The notes: a model not told the origin generated them from the letters alone. Counted from the first letter of the stretch, positions 1 through 13,490 are shown. The stretch is DNA of 64,000 bases from Eutreptiella sp. 'Long Island Sound 2002' (GCA_964036045.1 OZ038379.1:114789604-114853603); one strand, 5' to 3'. Program-made: numbers and translations.

Positions 1-1034
1 AGGATGCATCAAAGGTGATTGTTGCTCTCATGCACGTGCAACGAAAAATCAACATTCGTGGGTACATTACAGCGCGCACCAAAGGCGGTGGATCTTTGTA
101 CACCCACACACATCCCTTCCGATTGACGATTGGGTCAACATATCACGGGGTGCAACATAGGTCAATGGAGAAATTAATAATGGTTTGTGGATGACAAGAG
201 CCTATCTGCATTGACATACAAAGCTTTCAACGTGGGTATTAGCCAGGTTCGCACAGCTGCGGGTCTTCCAGTCATTCGCTTGCTGGATGGGAAGAAACAA
301 TGGGAGATTGGCGAGCACAATTCAAGTCATCTGTTCCCAAAGTCATGGTTGTTCGATATATCTTGAAAATGAGCTAAGAGAATGCTAACAACTTGTTGAA
401 AGCCATGCACCGCAAATGGGATAGTGACTACGAAATGAGAGGCGAGGCCAAGAGAATACATCGCAAGGCATCCAGGAAAGCCCCTAAAAGGGAACGTTTC
501 CTTGCAACAAGCAATGTGGTCGGGTGTTTACCACTGCGCATCATCGTTGACTCGATGAAAAATGTATCAAACATTAGCCAAGCCATTCCGGCGCAGAGGA
601 GAACGCACAACACGCTTGTAGTGTGGAGTCTCACTAAGGTGGTAAGAGACCAACCGACACATCATCTCCGGCCAACAGCAAGAGGCAATGCACGGGTACA
701 CATGTAGACGACCATGAACCGCAGGATGTGCTATAGGCAATCATTGCCACGATGATGCAACCGTGCTTGGATGAAGACGACTGCATGGAAGGCCACTATA
801 AAAGCCGGAACGTTGCTTGATGAAAAGGAAAAACAAAGACTAGAACGGAAAGGGGAACAACGTGTCGGTAACAATGACACCACACCAACTTCACCTTCAC
901 GGCGTAGACACCGTCGATCCTCAACAACACGGTGACCAAGATACCATGCCACTTCACCTTCTAAAGCCTCCTCACAGTCACCACACTCTTCTTCACCAAG
1001 ATCGGTTTTAGCTCCGGCGCCCGTACCAAATCGC
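1..1034. other. Decayed unique sequence before the satellite array
   Basis: No intact gene is recognisable. A short plus-strand stretch (about 205-363) reads as protein-like sequence and ends at a stop. A basic 104-residue frame follows at 393-707. Neither shows a domain I recognise, and both are probably remnants of a mobile-element gene. From about 940 onward the sequence begins to resemble degenerate copies of the 94-bp satellite. Confidence 0.4.
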
Positions 1035-1832
1035 CCCTTGCCACACCCGTGAGACCTTTTCTTCATGGGCACGACCAAACCATGCCACTTGGGACTAGAA
1101 GAGATTATAACCTTCATGGCGCCGCTTCATTTTGTTGCACCCGTGAGACCTTTGCTTCATGGGTACACCGAAACCATGACACCTGCTTGTTGCGGAAGTG
1201 ACAACCTTCATGCCACCCGTGTAATTCCGGTGCACCCTTGAGACCCGTTCTCGATGGGTTTAACCAAACCATGCCACTTCCCAACTTACGAGGTTGCAAC
1301 CTTAATGCCACCGCTTAATTCTTTTCCACCCTTGACACCTTATCTTCATGGGCAGGACTGCATTGTGCCACTCACCACTTGAGCGGGTTGCAATCTTCAT
1401 GCCCCGTCCTCATTCTACCCCACCGTTGAGACCTTTTCTCCATGGGCTAGACCCAACCATGCTACTTGCTAGTTGACGAGGTTGTAACCTTCATGCCGCC
1501 CCTTCAGTTTGTTCCACCCTAGAGACCTTTTCTTCATGCGCAGGACATAACCAAGCCAATTGCCTCTTGAGGAGGTAACAAAACTTCATTTCTTTCCACT
1601 CTGGAGATCTTTTTCTCATGGGCGGGACCAAACCATACCACTTCCCACTTGCGGAGGTTGTAGTCGTCATGCCGCAGCTTCATAATGTGCCACCCTTGAG
1701 ACCTTTTTCCCATGGACCGGACCAAACCATGCCACTTGCCACTTGAGGAGGTTGTAACCTTCATGTAGCCGCTTCATGTTGTTCCACCCTTGAGACTTTT
1801 TCTTCATGGGCAAGACCAAACCATGCAACTTG
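1035..1832 (-). repeat. 94-bp satellite, reverse-oriented block
   Basis: About eight monomers carry the minus-strand form of the satellite. Landmarks are GGTTGTAACCTTCATGCCGC, TTCATTTTGTTCCACCCTTG and the ATGGGCAGGACCAAACCATG region. Spacing between equivalent landmarks is about 94 bp. The period is not a multiple of three, so the open frames seen here are not genes. Confidence 0.85.
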
Positions 1833-2388
1833 CGAATATACAACCCTTTTCACGCAGCAAGGGAGAGTTGCGAACTCTAGAGATGCCCTGCAGTAGGAAT
1901 TCTAACCCATTTTGCAGCAAAACGTGAGTCACCCTTCGGCCTTTGGCAAGAAACAGACAAATGACTGTATTGTAGCCGGCGCCCCTGGTTGCGAAGCCAT
2001 TGTCATTTCTTGATTCGGGTCATATGAGGCAAAGCACATTGTTAACCTTTTGAGTGGAATTTATATTTGTCCTTCAAGTGATTGTATGCCTTCAAAAGGG
2101 AGTGAAAGCAATCCATTGCCTAAGATTCTTCCGACTTATCAACATGAAGCTGCACACCGGGTTTCAAGTAATGTTTGCAAACATCTTGAGCACCAATGGC
2201 CCCTAATGGGTCAAAGCCAAGGTGACCTTATCCTTGGACTTGGGCAATAGTGATCCAACAACCACCCATCTCGATCCCGGCACGGCACAAATGTGATGTG
2301 GCTCCCAAGGTGTGGGCAGAACATTCATTGATGGGGAGCAAGAAGAGGACGATGATGTCCTACTCATGCAAAAAAGGTCTGCACGGTA
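1833..2388. other. Non-satellite spacer inside the array
   Basis: About 555 bases that do not match the 94-bp monomer and contain no recognisable gene or RNA. The spacer sits exactly where the array changes orientation, from reverse before it to forward after it. It may mark an old insertion or rearrangement junction. Confidence 0.5.
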
Positions 2389-2641
2389 GGACAGAATGAA
2401 GATGCGGCATGAACGCTACCATCTCCTCAAGTGGCAAGTGGCATGGTTTGGTCCTGCTAGTTGAGAAAAGGTCACAAGGGTGGAACAACATGAAGCAGCA
2501 GCAAGAGCATTATAAGCTCCTTAGGTGGCAAGTGGCATCATTGGGTCCTACCCATGAAGAAAAGGTCTCATGGGTGGAATACCATGAAGCGGCGGCATGA
2601 AGGTTACAGCCTCCTCAAGTGGCAATTCGCATGGTTTGGTC
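2389..2641 (+). repeat. 94-bp satellite, forward block
   Basis: About three monomers in forward orientation, recognised by CCTCAAGTGGCAAGTGGCAT followed by GGTTTGGTCC and by AAAGGTCTCA..GGGTGGAAC. The block ends abruptly at about 2,641, where the next monomer continues in the reverse orientation. Confidence 0.8.
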
Positions 2642-3288
2642 CCATGAGAACCTTTCTCCATGGGCAGGACCAAACCATGCCACTCCCCACTACAGATAAT
2701 TGTAACCTTCATGACGCCGCTTCATTCTGTTCCACCGGTGAGACCTTATCTTCTTGGGCAGGACGAACCCATGCCAATTGCCACTCGACGAGATTGTAAT
2801 CGTCAAGCCGTGTCTTCATTTCGTTACACCCGTGAGAGCTTTTCTCCATGGGCAAACTATGCCACTTCCCACTACAGGAGGGTGTAAGCTTCATGCTGCT
2901 CCTTCATTATGTTGCACCCTTGCGACCTTATCTTCTTGGAGAGGACTAAACCACGCCAATTACCACTCGAGGAGGTTGTAGTCGTCATGCCGCTGCTTCA
3001 CTTTTTTCCACCTGTGAGACTTTTTCCTCATGGGCACGGCCAAACCGTGCCACTTACCACCTGAGGAGATTGTAACCGTCGTGCAGTGGCTTCAGTTTGT
3101 TCCACCCAGAAGACCTTTTGTCCACGGGCAGGACGAAACCATGCCAATCGCCCCTTGAGGAGATTGTAACCGTCATGCGGATGCTTCATTGAGCTGACAT
3201 GAGACCTTTTATCCGTGCTCACGATCAGAGCATGCCAATTGCCACTTGGAGATTGCAACCTTCATGCTGCCGCTTCATTTTGGTTGAA
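2642..3288 (-). repeat. 94-bp satellite, reverse block
   Basis: About seven monomers in reverse orientation between two sharp head-to-head and tail-to-tail junctions at about 2,641 and 3,288. Monomers differ from each other by many substitutions, so this block is old compared with the 5.3-9.1 kb part. Confidence 0.8.
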
Positions 3289-6200
3289 ATCTCCTCAAGT
3301 GCAATTGGCATGGTTTGGTCGTGCCCATGAAGAAAAATTATCACCGGTTGAGCAAAATGAAGCAGCGGCAAGAAGGTCACAACTTCCTCAGGTGGCAATA
3401 GGCATCGTTTAGTCCTGCCCGAGAAGATAAGGTCTCAAGGGTGAAATAGAATGAAGCGGTGGCATGAAGGTTACAATGTCGTGAAATGGGAAGTGGCATG
3501 ATTTGGAGAAAAGGTCGCAACGGTGGAGCACAATAAAAATAGGTGATGAACTTTAGTCGTCCCCAAGTGGCAAGTGGTATGGTTTGGTCCTACCCATGGA
3601 GAAAGAGTCTCAAGGGTGGAACAAAATGAAGCGGAGGCATGAAGGTTGCCATTTCCTAAATAGGCAAGTAGCAAGTTTTGGTCTTGCGCATGAAGAAAAG
3701 GTCTCAAGGGTGGAACACAATGAAGCGGACGCATGAAGTGTACTACCTCCTCAAGTGGCAAGTGGCATGGTTTGGTCCTACACATGAACAAAAGGTCTCA
3801 CGGCTGGATTAGAATGAAGCAGCGGCATGAAGGTTACAACCTCCTCAAGTGGCAATTGGCATGGTTTGGGCCTACGCATGGATAAATGGTCCCAAAGGGG
3901 GAACACAATGTAGATGCGGCATGAACGTTACAACCTCATCAAGTGGCGAGTGGTATGGTTTAGTCCTGCCCGTTAAGACAAGGTCTCACGGGTGGAACTG
4001 AATAACACAGCGGCATGACGGTTATCGAACCTCCTCAAGTGGCAAAAGGCATGGATTGGTCCTGCCCGTGGAAAAAAGGTCTCAGTGGTGGAACAGACGA
4101 AAGCGGTGGCCTAGCGGTTACAACCTTCTCGAGTGGCAAGTGGCATGGTTTCGGACTATCCATGAAGGAGAGGTCACAGGGGTGAAACAAAATAAACCGG
4201 CACGACGAAGGTCTCATCTGTGGGACTAAATGAAGTGTCCGTATGACGCCTACAACATCCTCAAGTGGCAAATGGCATGGTTTGGTCCTCCGAATGGAGA
4301 AAACATCTGAATAGGGGAACAAAAAAAAACTTGCGGCATGAACCCTACAACCCCCTCAAATGGCAAGTGGCATGGTTTGGTCCGGCCCACCAAGCAAGGG
4401 CTCAATAGTGGAACAAGATGAAGCGGCGGCTTGAAGGTTACAACCTCCTGAAGTGGCAATTGGCATGGCTTAGCCTGTCCCATGGAGAAATGGTCCCGAC
4501 AGTGGCGCAGAATGAAGATGGGGCATGAACATTACAACCTCCTCCATGCAGTGGCAAGTGGCATGGTTCAGTCGTGCCGATTTAGAAAAGATCTTAGGGG
4601 TGGAAAAAATAAAGCGGTACCATGAAGGTTGTGACTTCCTCAATGGACAAGTGGCATATCTTGGTCTTGCCCAAGAGGAAAAGGCCTCAAGGGTAAAAAA
4701 AATGTAGCAGTGGCATGCGGTAAACCCCATCCTCAAGTGGCAAGTGGCATGGTTTGGTCCTCTCCGTGAAGAAATGGTCGCACGGGTGGAACAAAATGAA
4801 GCGGCGGCATGAACGTCACGACCTCGTCAAATGGCAATAGGCATGGTTTGGTCCGACCCATGAAGAAAACGTCCCAAGGATGGAAGAAATTGAAGCGGCG
4901 GCATGAAACTTGTTACCTCGTCAAGAGGCAAGTGGTATGGTTTGATCCTGCCCATGAAGAAAAGGTCTCACGGGTGGAATAGAATGAAGATGCTGCGCGA
5001 ACGTTCCAACCTCCTCAAGTGGCAAGTGGCATGGTTTGGTCCGGCCGAATAAGAAAAGGTCTCACCGGTGGAACTGAATGAAGATGCGGCAGGAACGCTA
5101 CAACCTCCTCAAGTGGCAAATGGCGTGGGTTCGTCCTACCCATGGAGAAAAGGTCTGACTAGTGGAACAAAATGAACATGCGGCTCAAGCGCTACAACAC
5201 CATCAAATGGCAAGTGGCATGGTTTGGTCCGGCCCATCAAGAAAAGGTCTCAAGGGTGGAACAAAATGAAGCGTCGGCATGAAGGTTACAAGCTCCTGAA
5301 GTGGCACGTGGCATGGTTTAGTGTTGTGCAAGAACATAAGGCCCCAAGGGTGCAACACAATGATACGGCAGCATGAAGGTTAAAACCTCTCGAAGTGGAA
5401 AGTGGCATGGTTTTGGTCCTGCCCATGAAGAAAGGGTCTCACGGGTGGACCGCAATGAAGATGGGGCATAGACATTCCAACCTCCTCAAGTGGCAAGTGG
5501 TATGGTTTGGTCTTGCCCATTAAGAAAAGGTTTCACCGGTGGAACTGAATGATGATGCGGCATGAAGGCTACAACCTACTCCAAAGGCAAATGGCATGGT
5601 TTGGTCCTGCGCATGGAGAAAAGGTCTGAATGCTAGAACAAAATGAACATGCGGCATAAACGCTACAACACCCTGAAATGGCAAGTGGCATGGTTTGGTC
5701 CGGCCCATCAAGAAAAGGTCTCAAGGGTGCAACAAAATGAAGCGGCGGCATGAAGGTTACAACCTCCTCAATTGGCAAGTGGCATGGCCCGGTCCTATCC
5801 AAGAAGATGAGGTCCGAGGGGTGGAACAGAATGATGCGGCGGCATGAGGGTTAAAACCTCATGAAGTGGGAAGCGGCATGGGTTGGTGCTGCCCAAGGAG
5901 AAAAGGTGTCAACGACGGAGCACAATGAAGATGAGGCAAGAACTTTACTTGTTCCGGAGTGGCAAATGGCATGGTCTGGTCCTGCGCACGGAGAAAGAGT
6001 CTCAAGTCTGGAACAAAGTGAAGCGGCGGCATAAAGGTTGTCATTTCCTCAACAAGGGAGTGGAATGTTGTGGTCCGCCGCATGAAGAAAAGGTCTCAAT
6101 GGTGGAACAAAAGAAAGGGGTAGCATGAACGTCAAAACCTCCTCAAGTGGCAATAGGCATGGTTTGGCCCGGCCCATGAAGGAAACGTCTTAAGGGTGGA

Positions 6201-9080
6201 AGAAAATGAAGCGGCGGCATGAAAGTTGTTACCTGGTCAAGAGGCAAGTGGCATGCTTTGGTCCTGCTCATGAAGAAAAAGTCTCACGGGTGGAACACAA
6301 CGAAGATGCGGCATGAATGTTACAACCTCCTCAAGTGGCAAGTGGTATGGTTTGGTCCAGCCCATTAAGAAAAGGTCTGACCGGTGGAACCGAACGATGA
6401 TGTGGCATGAACTCTACAACCTCCTCAAGTGGCAAGTGGCGTGGTTTGGTCCTGCCCATGGAGAAAAGTTCTGAATAGTGGAACAAAACGAACATGCGGC
6501 ACAAGCGCTACAACACCCTCAAATGGCAAGTGGCATGGTTTGGTTAAGCCAATCAAGAAAAGGTCTCCATGGTGGAACAAAATGAATCGTCGGCATGCAG
6601 GTTACAACCTCCTCAATTGGCACGTGGCATGGTTTAGTCTTGTGCAAGAAGATAAGGCCCCAAGGGTGCAACAGAATGATGCGGCGGCATGAAGGTTAAA
6701 ACCTCCTGCAGTGGAAAGTGGCATGGTTTTGGTCCTGCCCATGAAGAAAGGGTCTCACGGGTGGAACACAATGAAGATGGGGCATAGACGTTCCAACCTC
6801 CTCAAGTGGCAAGTGGTATGGTTTAGTCCTGCCCATTAAGAAAAGGTTTCACCGGTGGAACTGAATGATGATGCGGCATGAACACTACAACCTACTCAAG
6901 GGACAAATGGCATGGTTTGGTCCTGCGCATGGAGAAAAGGTCTGAATGCTAGGACAAAATGAACATGCGGCATAAACGCTACAACACCCTGAAATGGCAA
7001 GTGGCATGGTTGGGTCCGGCCCATCAAGAAAAGGTCTCAAGGGTGCAACAAAATGAAGCGGCGGCATGAAGGTTACAACCTCCTCAATTGGCAAGCGGCA
7101 TGGCCTGGTCCTATCCAAGAAGATGAGGTCCGGCGGGTGGAACAGAATGATGCGGCGGCATGAGGGTTAAAACCTCATGAAGTGGGAAGCGGCATGGGTT
7201 GGTGTTGCCCAAGGAGAAAAGGTGTCAACGACGGAGCACAATGAAGATGAGGCAAGAACTTTACTTGTTCCGGACTGGCAAACGGCATGGTCTGGTCCTG
7301 CGCACGGAGAAAGAGTCTCAACACTAGAACAAAGTGAAGCGGCGGCATAAAGGTTATCATTTCCTCAACAGGGGAGTGGAATGTTGTGGTCCGCCGCATG
7401 AAGAAAAGGTCTCAACGGTGGAACAAAGGAAAGGGGTAGCATGAACGTCAAAACCTCTTCAAGTGGCAATAGGCATGGTTTGGCCCGGCCCACGAAGAAA
7501 ACGTCTTAAGGGTGGAACAAAATGAAGCGGCGGCATGAAAGTTGTTACCTGGTCAAGAGGCAAGTGGCATGCTTTGGTCCTGCTCATGAAGAAAAAGTCT
7601 CACGGGTGGAACACAACGAAGATGCGGCATGAATGTTACATCCTCCTCAAGTGGCAAGTGGTATGGTTTGGTCCGGCCCATTAAGAAAAGGTCGAACCGC
7701 TGGAACCGAACGATGATGTGGCATGAACTCTACAACCTCCTCAAGTGGCAAATGGCGTGGTTTGGTCGTGCCCATGGAGAAAAGGTCTGAATAGTGGAAC
7801 AAAACGAACATGCGGCACAAGCGCTACAACACCCGCAAATGGCAAGTGGCATGGTTTGGTTGAGCCCATCAAGAAAAGGTCTCCATGGTGGAACAAAATG
7901 AATCGTCGGCATGCAGGTTACAACCGCCTCGATTGGCACGTGGCATGGTTTAGTCTTGTGCAAGAAGATAAGGCCCCAAGGGTGCAACAGAATGATGCGG
8001 CGGCATGAAGGTTAAAACCTCCTGCAGTGGAAAGTGGCATGGTTTGGTCCTGCCCATGAAGAAAAGGTCTCACGGCTGGAACACAATGAAGATGGGGGAT
8101 AGACGTTCCAACCTCCTCAAGTGGCAAGTGGTATGGTTTAGTCCTGCCCATTAAGAAAACGTTTCACCGGTGGAACTGAATGATGATGCGGCATGAACAC
8201 TACAACCTACTCAAGGGACAAATGGCATGGTTTGGTCCTGCGCATGGAGAAAAGGTCTGAATGCCAGAACAAAATGAACATGCGGCATAAACGCTACAAC
8301 ACCCTGAAATGGCAAGTGGCATGGTTTGGTCCGGCCCATCAAGAAAAGGTCTCAAGGGTGCAACAAAATGAAGCGGCAGCATGAAGGTTACAACCTCCTC
8401 AATTGGCAAGTGGCATGGCTTGGTCCTATCCAAGAAGATGAGGTCCGAGGGGTGGAACAGAACGATGCGGCGGCATGACGGTTAAAACCTCCTGAAGTGG
8501 GAAGCGGCATGGGTTGGTGCTGCCCAAGGAGAAAAGGTGTCAACGACGGAGCACAATGAAGATGAGGCAAGAACTTTACTTGTTCCGGAGTGGCAAATGG
8601 CATGGTCTGGTCCTGCGCACGGAGAAAGAGTCTCAAGTCTGGAACAAAGTGAAGCGGCGGCATAAAGGTTGTCATTTCCTCAACAGGGGAGTGGAATGTT
8701 GTGGTCCGCCGCATGAAGAAAAGGTCTCAACGGTGGAACAAAAGAAAAGGGGTAGCATGAACGTCAAAACCTCCTCAAGTGGCAATAGGCATGGTTTGGC
8801 CCGGCCCATGAAGAAAACGTCTTAAGGGTGGAAGAAAATGAAGCGGCGGCATGAAAGTTGTTACCTGGTCAAGAGGCAAGTGGCATGCTTTGGTCCTGCT
8901 CATGAAGAAAAAGTCTTACGGGTGGAACACAACGAAGATGCGGCATGAATGTTACAACCTCCTCAAGTGGCAAGTGGTATGGTTTGGTCCGGCCCATTAA
9001 GAAAAGGTCTGACCGGTTGAACCGAATGATGATGTGGCATGAACTCTACAACCTCCTCAAGTGGCAAATGGCGTGGTTTG
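3289..9080 (+). repeat. 94-bp satellite, main forward block
   Basis: About 61 consecutive forward monomers. Example spacings between equivalent GGTTTRGT landmarks are 5,221 to 5,315 and 6,537 to 6,631, both 94 bp. Because 94 is 3x31+1, the frame rotates with every monomer and open frames end after about two monomers. The many 60-100-residue open frames here, reading as variants of KWHGLV..MEKRSQGWNKM, are therefore by-products of the repeat and not proteins. Confidence 0.92.
5330..9080 (+). repeat. Higher-order repeat of 14 x 94 bp (1,316 bp)
   Basis: Specific monomer variants recur at fixed spacing. A GTGTCAACGACGGAGCAC variant occurs at 5,906, 7,222, 8,537 and 9,853, spacings of 1,316, 1,315 and 1,316. 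A GGTTTAGTSTTGTGC variant occurs at 5,315, 6,631 and 7,947, spacing 1,316. The units are far more alike than neighbouring monomers, which is the signature of recent amplification of a 14-monomer block. The third copy is cut by the inversion beginning at about 9,081, and a partial fourth copy resumes at 9,712. Confidence 0.9.
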
Positions 9081-9711
9081 GTTGTAACCTTCATGCCGCC
9101 GCTTCATTTTGTTCCACCCTTAAGACCTTTTCTTGATGGGCCGGACCAAACCATGCCACTTGCCATTTCAGGGTGTTGTAGCGTTTATGCCGCATGTTCA
9201 TTTTGTCCTAGCATTCAGACTTTTTCTCCATGCGCAGGACCAAACCCTGCCATTTGTCCCTTGAGTAGGTTGTAGCGTTCATGCCGCATCATCATTCAGT
9301 TCCAACGGTGAAACCTTTTCTAAATGGGCAGGACTAAACCATACCACTTGCCACTTGAGGAGGTTGGAACGTCTATGCCCCATCTTCATTGCTTTCCACC
9401 CGTGAGACCCTTTCTTCATGGGCAGGACCAAACCATGCTACTTTCCACTGCAGGAGGTTTTAACCTTCATGCCGCCGCATGATTCTGTTGCACCCTTGGG
9501 GCCTTATCTTCTTGCACAAGACTAAACCATGCCCCGTGCCAATCGAGGAGGTTGTAACCTGCATGCCGACGATTCATTTTGTTCCACCATGGAGACCTTT
9601 TCTTGATGGGCTCAACCAAACCATGCCACTTGCCATTTGCGGGTGTTGTAGAGCTTGTGCCGCATGTTCATTTTGTTCCACTATTCAGAACTTTTCTCCA
9701 TGGGCACGACC
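9081..9711 (-). repeat. Inverted 630-bp segment inside the satellite array
   Basis: Seven monomers run in reverse orientation between two forward blocks. Both junctions are abrupt: GTGGTTTGG joins TTGTAACCTTCATG at about 9,081, and CCATGGGCACGAC joins CTCCTCAATTGGC at about 9,711. The inverted monomers carry variants typical of the higher-order repeat, so the event post-dates its amplification. Confidence 0.88.
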
Positions 9712-11965
9712 TCCTCAATTGGCAAGCGGCATGGCCTGGTCCTATCCAAGAAGATGAGGTCCGGCGGGTGGAACAGAATGATGCGGCGGCATGAGGGTTA
9801 AAACCTCCTGAAGTGGGAAGCGGCATGGGTTGGTGCTGCCCAAGGAGAAAAGGTGTCAACGACGGAGCACGATGAAGATGAGGCAAGAACTTTACTCGTC
9901 CGCGAGTGCCAAATGGCATGGTCTGGTCCTGCCCATGGAGAAAGAGTCTCAACACTGGAACAAAGTGACGCGGCGGCACAAAGGTTGTAATTTCCTCAAC
10001 AGGGGAGTGGAATGTTGTGGTCCGCCCCATGAAGAAAAGATCTCAACGGTGGAACGAAAGAAAGGGGCAGCATGAACGTCACGACCTCCTCAAATGGCAA
10101 TGGGCATGCTTTGGCCCGGCCCATGAAGAAAACGTCTCAAGGGTGGAAGAAAATGAAGCGGCGGCATGAAACTTGTTACCTCGTCAAGAGGCAAGTGGCA
10201 TGGTTTGGTCCTGCCCATGAAGAAAAGGTCTCACAGGTGGAACACAACGGAGATGCGGCATGAACGTTACAACCTCCTCAAGTGGCAAGTGGTCCTGCCC
10301 ATTCAGATTAGGTCTCACCGGTGGAACTGAATGAAGATGTAGCATGAACGCTACAACCTCCTCAAATGGCAAATGGCGTGGTTTCGTCCTGCCCATGGAG
10401 AAAAGGTCTGAATAGTGGAACAAAATGAACATGCGGCATAAACGCTACAACACCCTCAAATGACAAGTGGCATGGTTTGGTCCGGCCCATCAAGAAAAGG
10501 TCTCAAGGGTCGAACAAAATGTAGCAGCGGCATGAAGGTTGGAACCTCCTCAATTGGCAAGTGGCATGGTTTAGTCTTGTCAAAGAAGATAAGGCCCCAA
10601 GGGTGCAACAGAATGATGCGGCGGCATGAAGGTTAAAACCTCTTGCAGTGGATAGTGGCATGGTTTGGTCCTGCCCATGGAGAAAAGGTCTCAACGATGG
10701 GGCACGATGAAGATGAGGCAAGAACTTTAGTCGTCCCCAAGTGGCAAATGGCATGGTTTGGTCTTGCCCATGGAGAAAGAGTCTCAAGGCTGGAACACAG
10801 TGAAGCGGCGGCATGAAGGTCGTCAGTTCCTCAATAGGGGAGTGGCATGTTCCGGTCCTACCCATGAAGAAAAGGTCTCAAAGTGGCACAAAAGAATGGG
10901 GCAGCATGAACGTCACAAGCCGCTCAAGTGACAGCAGGCATGGTTTGTCCGGCCCATGAAGAAAACGTGTCAAGGGTGGAAGAAAATAGAGAGGCGGCAT
11001 GAAACTTGTTACCTCGACAAGAGGCAAGTGGGATGGTTTGATCCTGCCTATGAAGAAACGGTCTCACGGGTGGAACGGAATGAAGATGCGGCATGAATGT
11101 TACAACCTCCTCAAGTGGCAAGTGGTATGGTATGGTCATGCCCACTAAGAAAAGGTCTCACTGTTGGAACTAAATGAAGTATCGGCATGACGAATACAAC
11201 CTCCTCAAGTGGCAAATGCCATGGTTTGGTCCTGCACATGGAGGAAAGGTTCGAATAGTGGAACATAATGAACTTCCAGCAAGAACGCTACAACCCCCTG
11301 AAGTTAAAAGTGGCCTGGTTTGTTCCGGCCCATCAAGAAAAGGTCTCAAGGGTGGAACAAAATGAAGAGGCCGCATGAAGGTTACAACCTCCTCAACTGG
11401 CGAGTGGCATGGCTTAGTGCGACCCATGGAGAAATGGTCTTGACGGTGGAGCACAACGAAGATGCCGCATGAAAGCTACAACCTCCTCCATGCAGTGGCA
11501 AGCGGCATGGTTCAGTTGTGTGGTATGGTTTTGGCATGCCCGTTAAGAAAACGTCTCAACGGTGGAACTGAATGAAGTATCGGCATGACGCTTAAAACCT
11601 CCTCGAGGGACAAATGGCATGGTTTGGTCGTGCCCATGGAGAAAAGGTCTGAATAGTGGAACAAAATGGACATGCGGCATGAACGCTACAACAACACTCA
11701 AATGGCAAGTGGCATCGTTTGGTTCGGCCCATCAAGAAAAGGTCTCAAGGGTGAAACAAAATGAAGCGGCGGCATGAAGGTTACAACCTCCTCGATTGGC
11801 AAGTGGCATGGTTTAGTCCTGTCGAAGAAGATAAGGTCGCAAGGGTGGAACAGAATGATGCGGCGGCATGAAAGTCCTGCAGTGGAAAGTGGCATGGTGT
11901 GGTCCTGCCCATGGAGAAAGAGTCACAACGATGGAGCACGATGAAGATGAGGCAACAACTTTACT
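9712..11965 (+). repeat. 94-bp satellite, distal forward block
   Basis: About 24 forward monomers. The first few match the higher-order repeat and later ones are more diverged. The array ends within a monomer at about 11,965, where a different, AT-richer satellite begins. Confidence 0.85.
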
Positions 11966-11969
11966 CGTC

Positions 11970-13195
11970 CACTCGTTTTCAAATCAAAATGCGCCATGAT
12001 GTACACCTTATTTGAAATCCAATTGCAATGATTTGATAGTCCAATTCCTATGGAAGAAGCCATGCCCTCATTAAAAATGCCGATGTGGCACACCGGAGAT
12101 CGTCTTAGAAGCGGACAATTGTGACAATGGTTTGGAAAGTGACTTAAAATTGGCCATCTTTCGCGCCAAATGGCAACGGAAAGCCCACATTCTATCGGAA
12201 CATGCAATCTTGTTATTATTCGTGTATGCATTTGACCATTCAGTGGAGATTTGCATTTTCACGTATTTGCCCCCCTTTGAACAAAAGAACAAAGGTCCTC
12301 ATTGGATAGGCTATTTGAAGGAAGTAAAGAAGCAAACATAGAACGGGCTAGGCTGCTCAAAATGCAACAAATCGCAGCTCTGGTAATGATCATTCGCTCT
12401 CTTGTCGTTTAGGCCGACATAGATGCCGGTCCTAGGCCACTACGACCTTTTCACGGCACCCTGCCGCATGCTGCGGCCGTTGGATTTTTTAGGTGCTTGC
12501 GGCTGCAACGTGGCTTACAAAAGCGCACTTTTGAAGCTCAAAATGGGCCACTGCACGGCGCCATGGCAGGGAAGACCCCTCATTGAGCACCCAACTGCAA
12601 CCATTTGATAGTTTAGTCGCTATGGAAGAGGAAGAGCGCGCATAGTAGACGCCTACTAAACACATCGGCGATCGGTTGGAGTTTTTGGGACGATCGTCCT
12701 GACAACAACCCCAAAAACGGCCACTTTCACCTCAAAATGAACCACCGCACGGCCCCATGGCATGGAAGATACAACATTGAACACCCATTTGCAATCATTT
12801 TGTCACTTCAATCGCTATGGAAGAGGATTGGCGCTCATACGAGACACACTCAAAACACATCGGTGGTCGTCCTTAGTTTTCAGGACGATCGTCCTAAAGC
12901 AGCCCAAAAACGTCCATTTTCACCTCAAAATGCACCACCGCACGGCACCTCGGCATAGAAGGCACCTCATTGAACACCCATTTGCAATCACTTGATAGTT
13001 TAATTGCTTTGGAAGAGCATCCACGCTCATAGGAGACGCCCACCGGACACGTCGGCGATCGTCTTGAGTTTTCACAACGATCGTTTTGAAAACAACCCAG
13101 AAACGGGCATTTTTTGGACACTAAATGGGCCATAGAGCGCGCTACACGACTCCAAATGCAGCGCAATTTGTTTGTGGCGATGCACATGTCCTTTG
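11970..13195 (+). repeat. Degenerate ~194-bp satellite
   Basis: The landmark AAAATG..CCACCGCACGGC recurs at about 12,540, 12,733, 12,927 and 13,119, a spacing of about 193-194 bp. Each unit also holds a GCGATCGTCYT-type motif and a CACCCATTTGCAATCA..TTTGATAG block. A more diverged unit covers about 11,990-12,180. No coding signal is seen; open frames here are short and unrelated to each other. Confidence 0.75.
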
Positions 13196-13490
13196 TGGTA
13201 ATTTTGACTCACTTGGAGTTTGGTTTTCAGCCACTATGTCCCCGCAATGATTTTTTCACTTCCCGCTGCTTGCTGCTGCTTGCTTGATGGTGATTGTTGT
13301 TGCTGCTTGCGGCTTGTGAAAATGTGTTGTTCACCCTTGGAACCTAAGAAGGGGTGTAAAACGTCAACAGGGTAAACCGAGCTCGGTAATCGAGATTTAC
13401 GACAAGGGCCCACTTTTCCTTAACGCGGTGGAACTCACTGTGGAAGAAAAATCGCTTGCTTTGATGAGGTGTCTCCACGGTCAAGGCGAT
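13196..13490. other. Spacer with GCTGCTTGC microsatellite
   Basis: About 295 bases between satellite blocks. It contains a CTGCTTGC-rich stretch at about 13,263-13,318, whose complement, GCAGCAAGC, recurs at 14,600-14,640 and 14,990-15,030. No gene is seen. Confidence 0.5.

Noticed and set aside
1035-11965. Dozens of 60-120-residue open frames with related peptides on both strands
   Set aside because: They arise from the 94-bp satellite, whose period is not divisible by three. The frames rotate and stop after about two monomers, and similar peptides appear on either strand.
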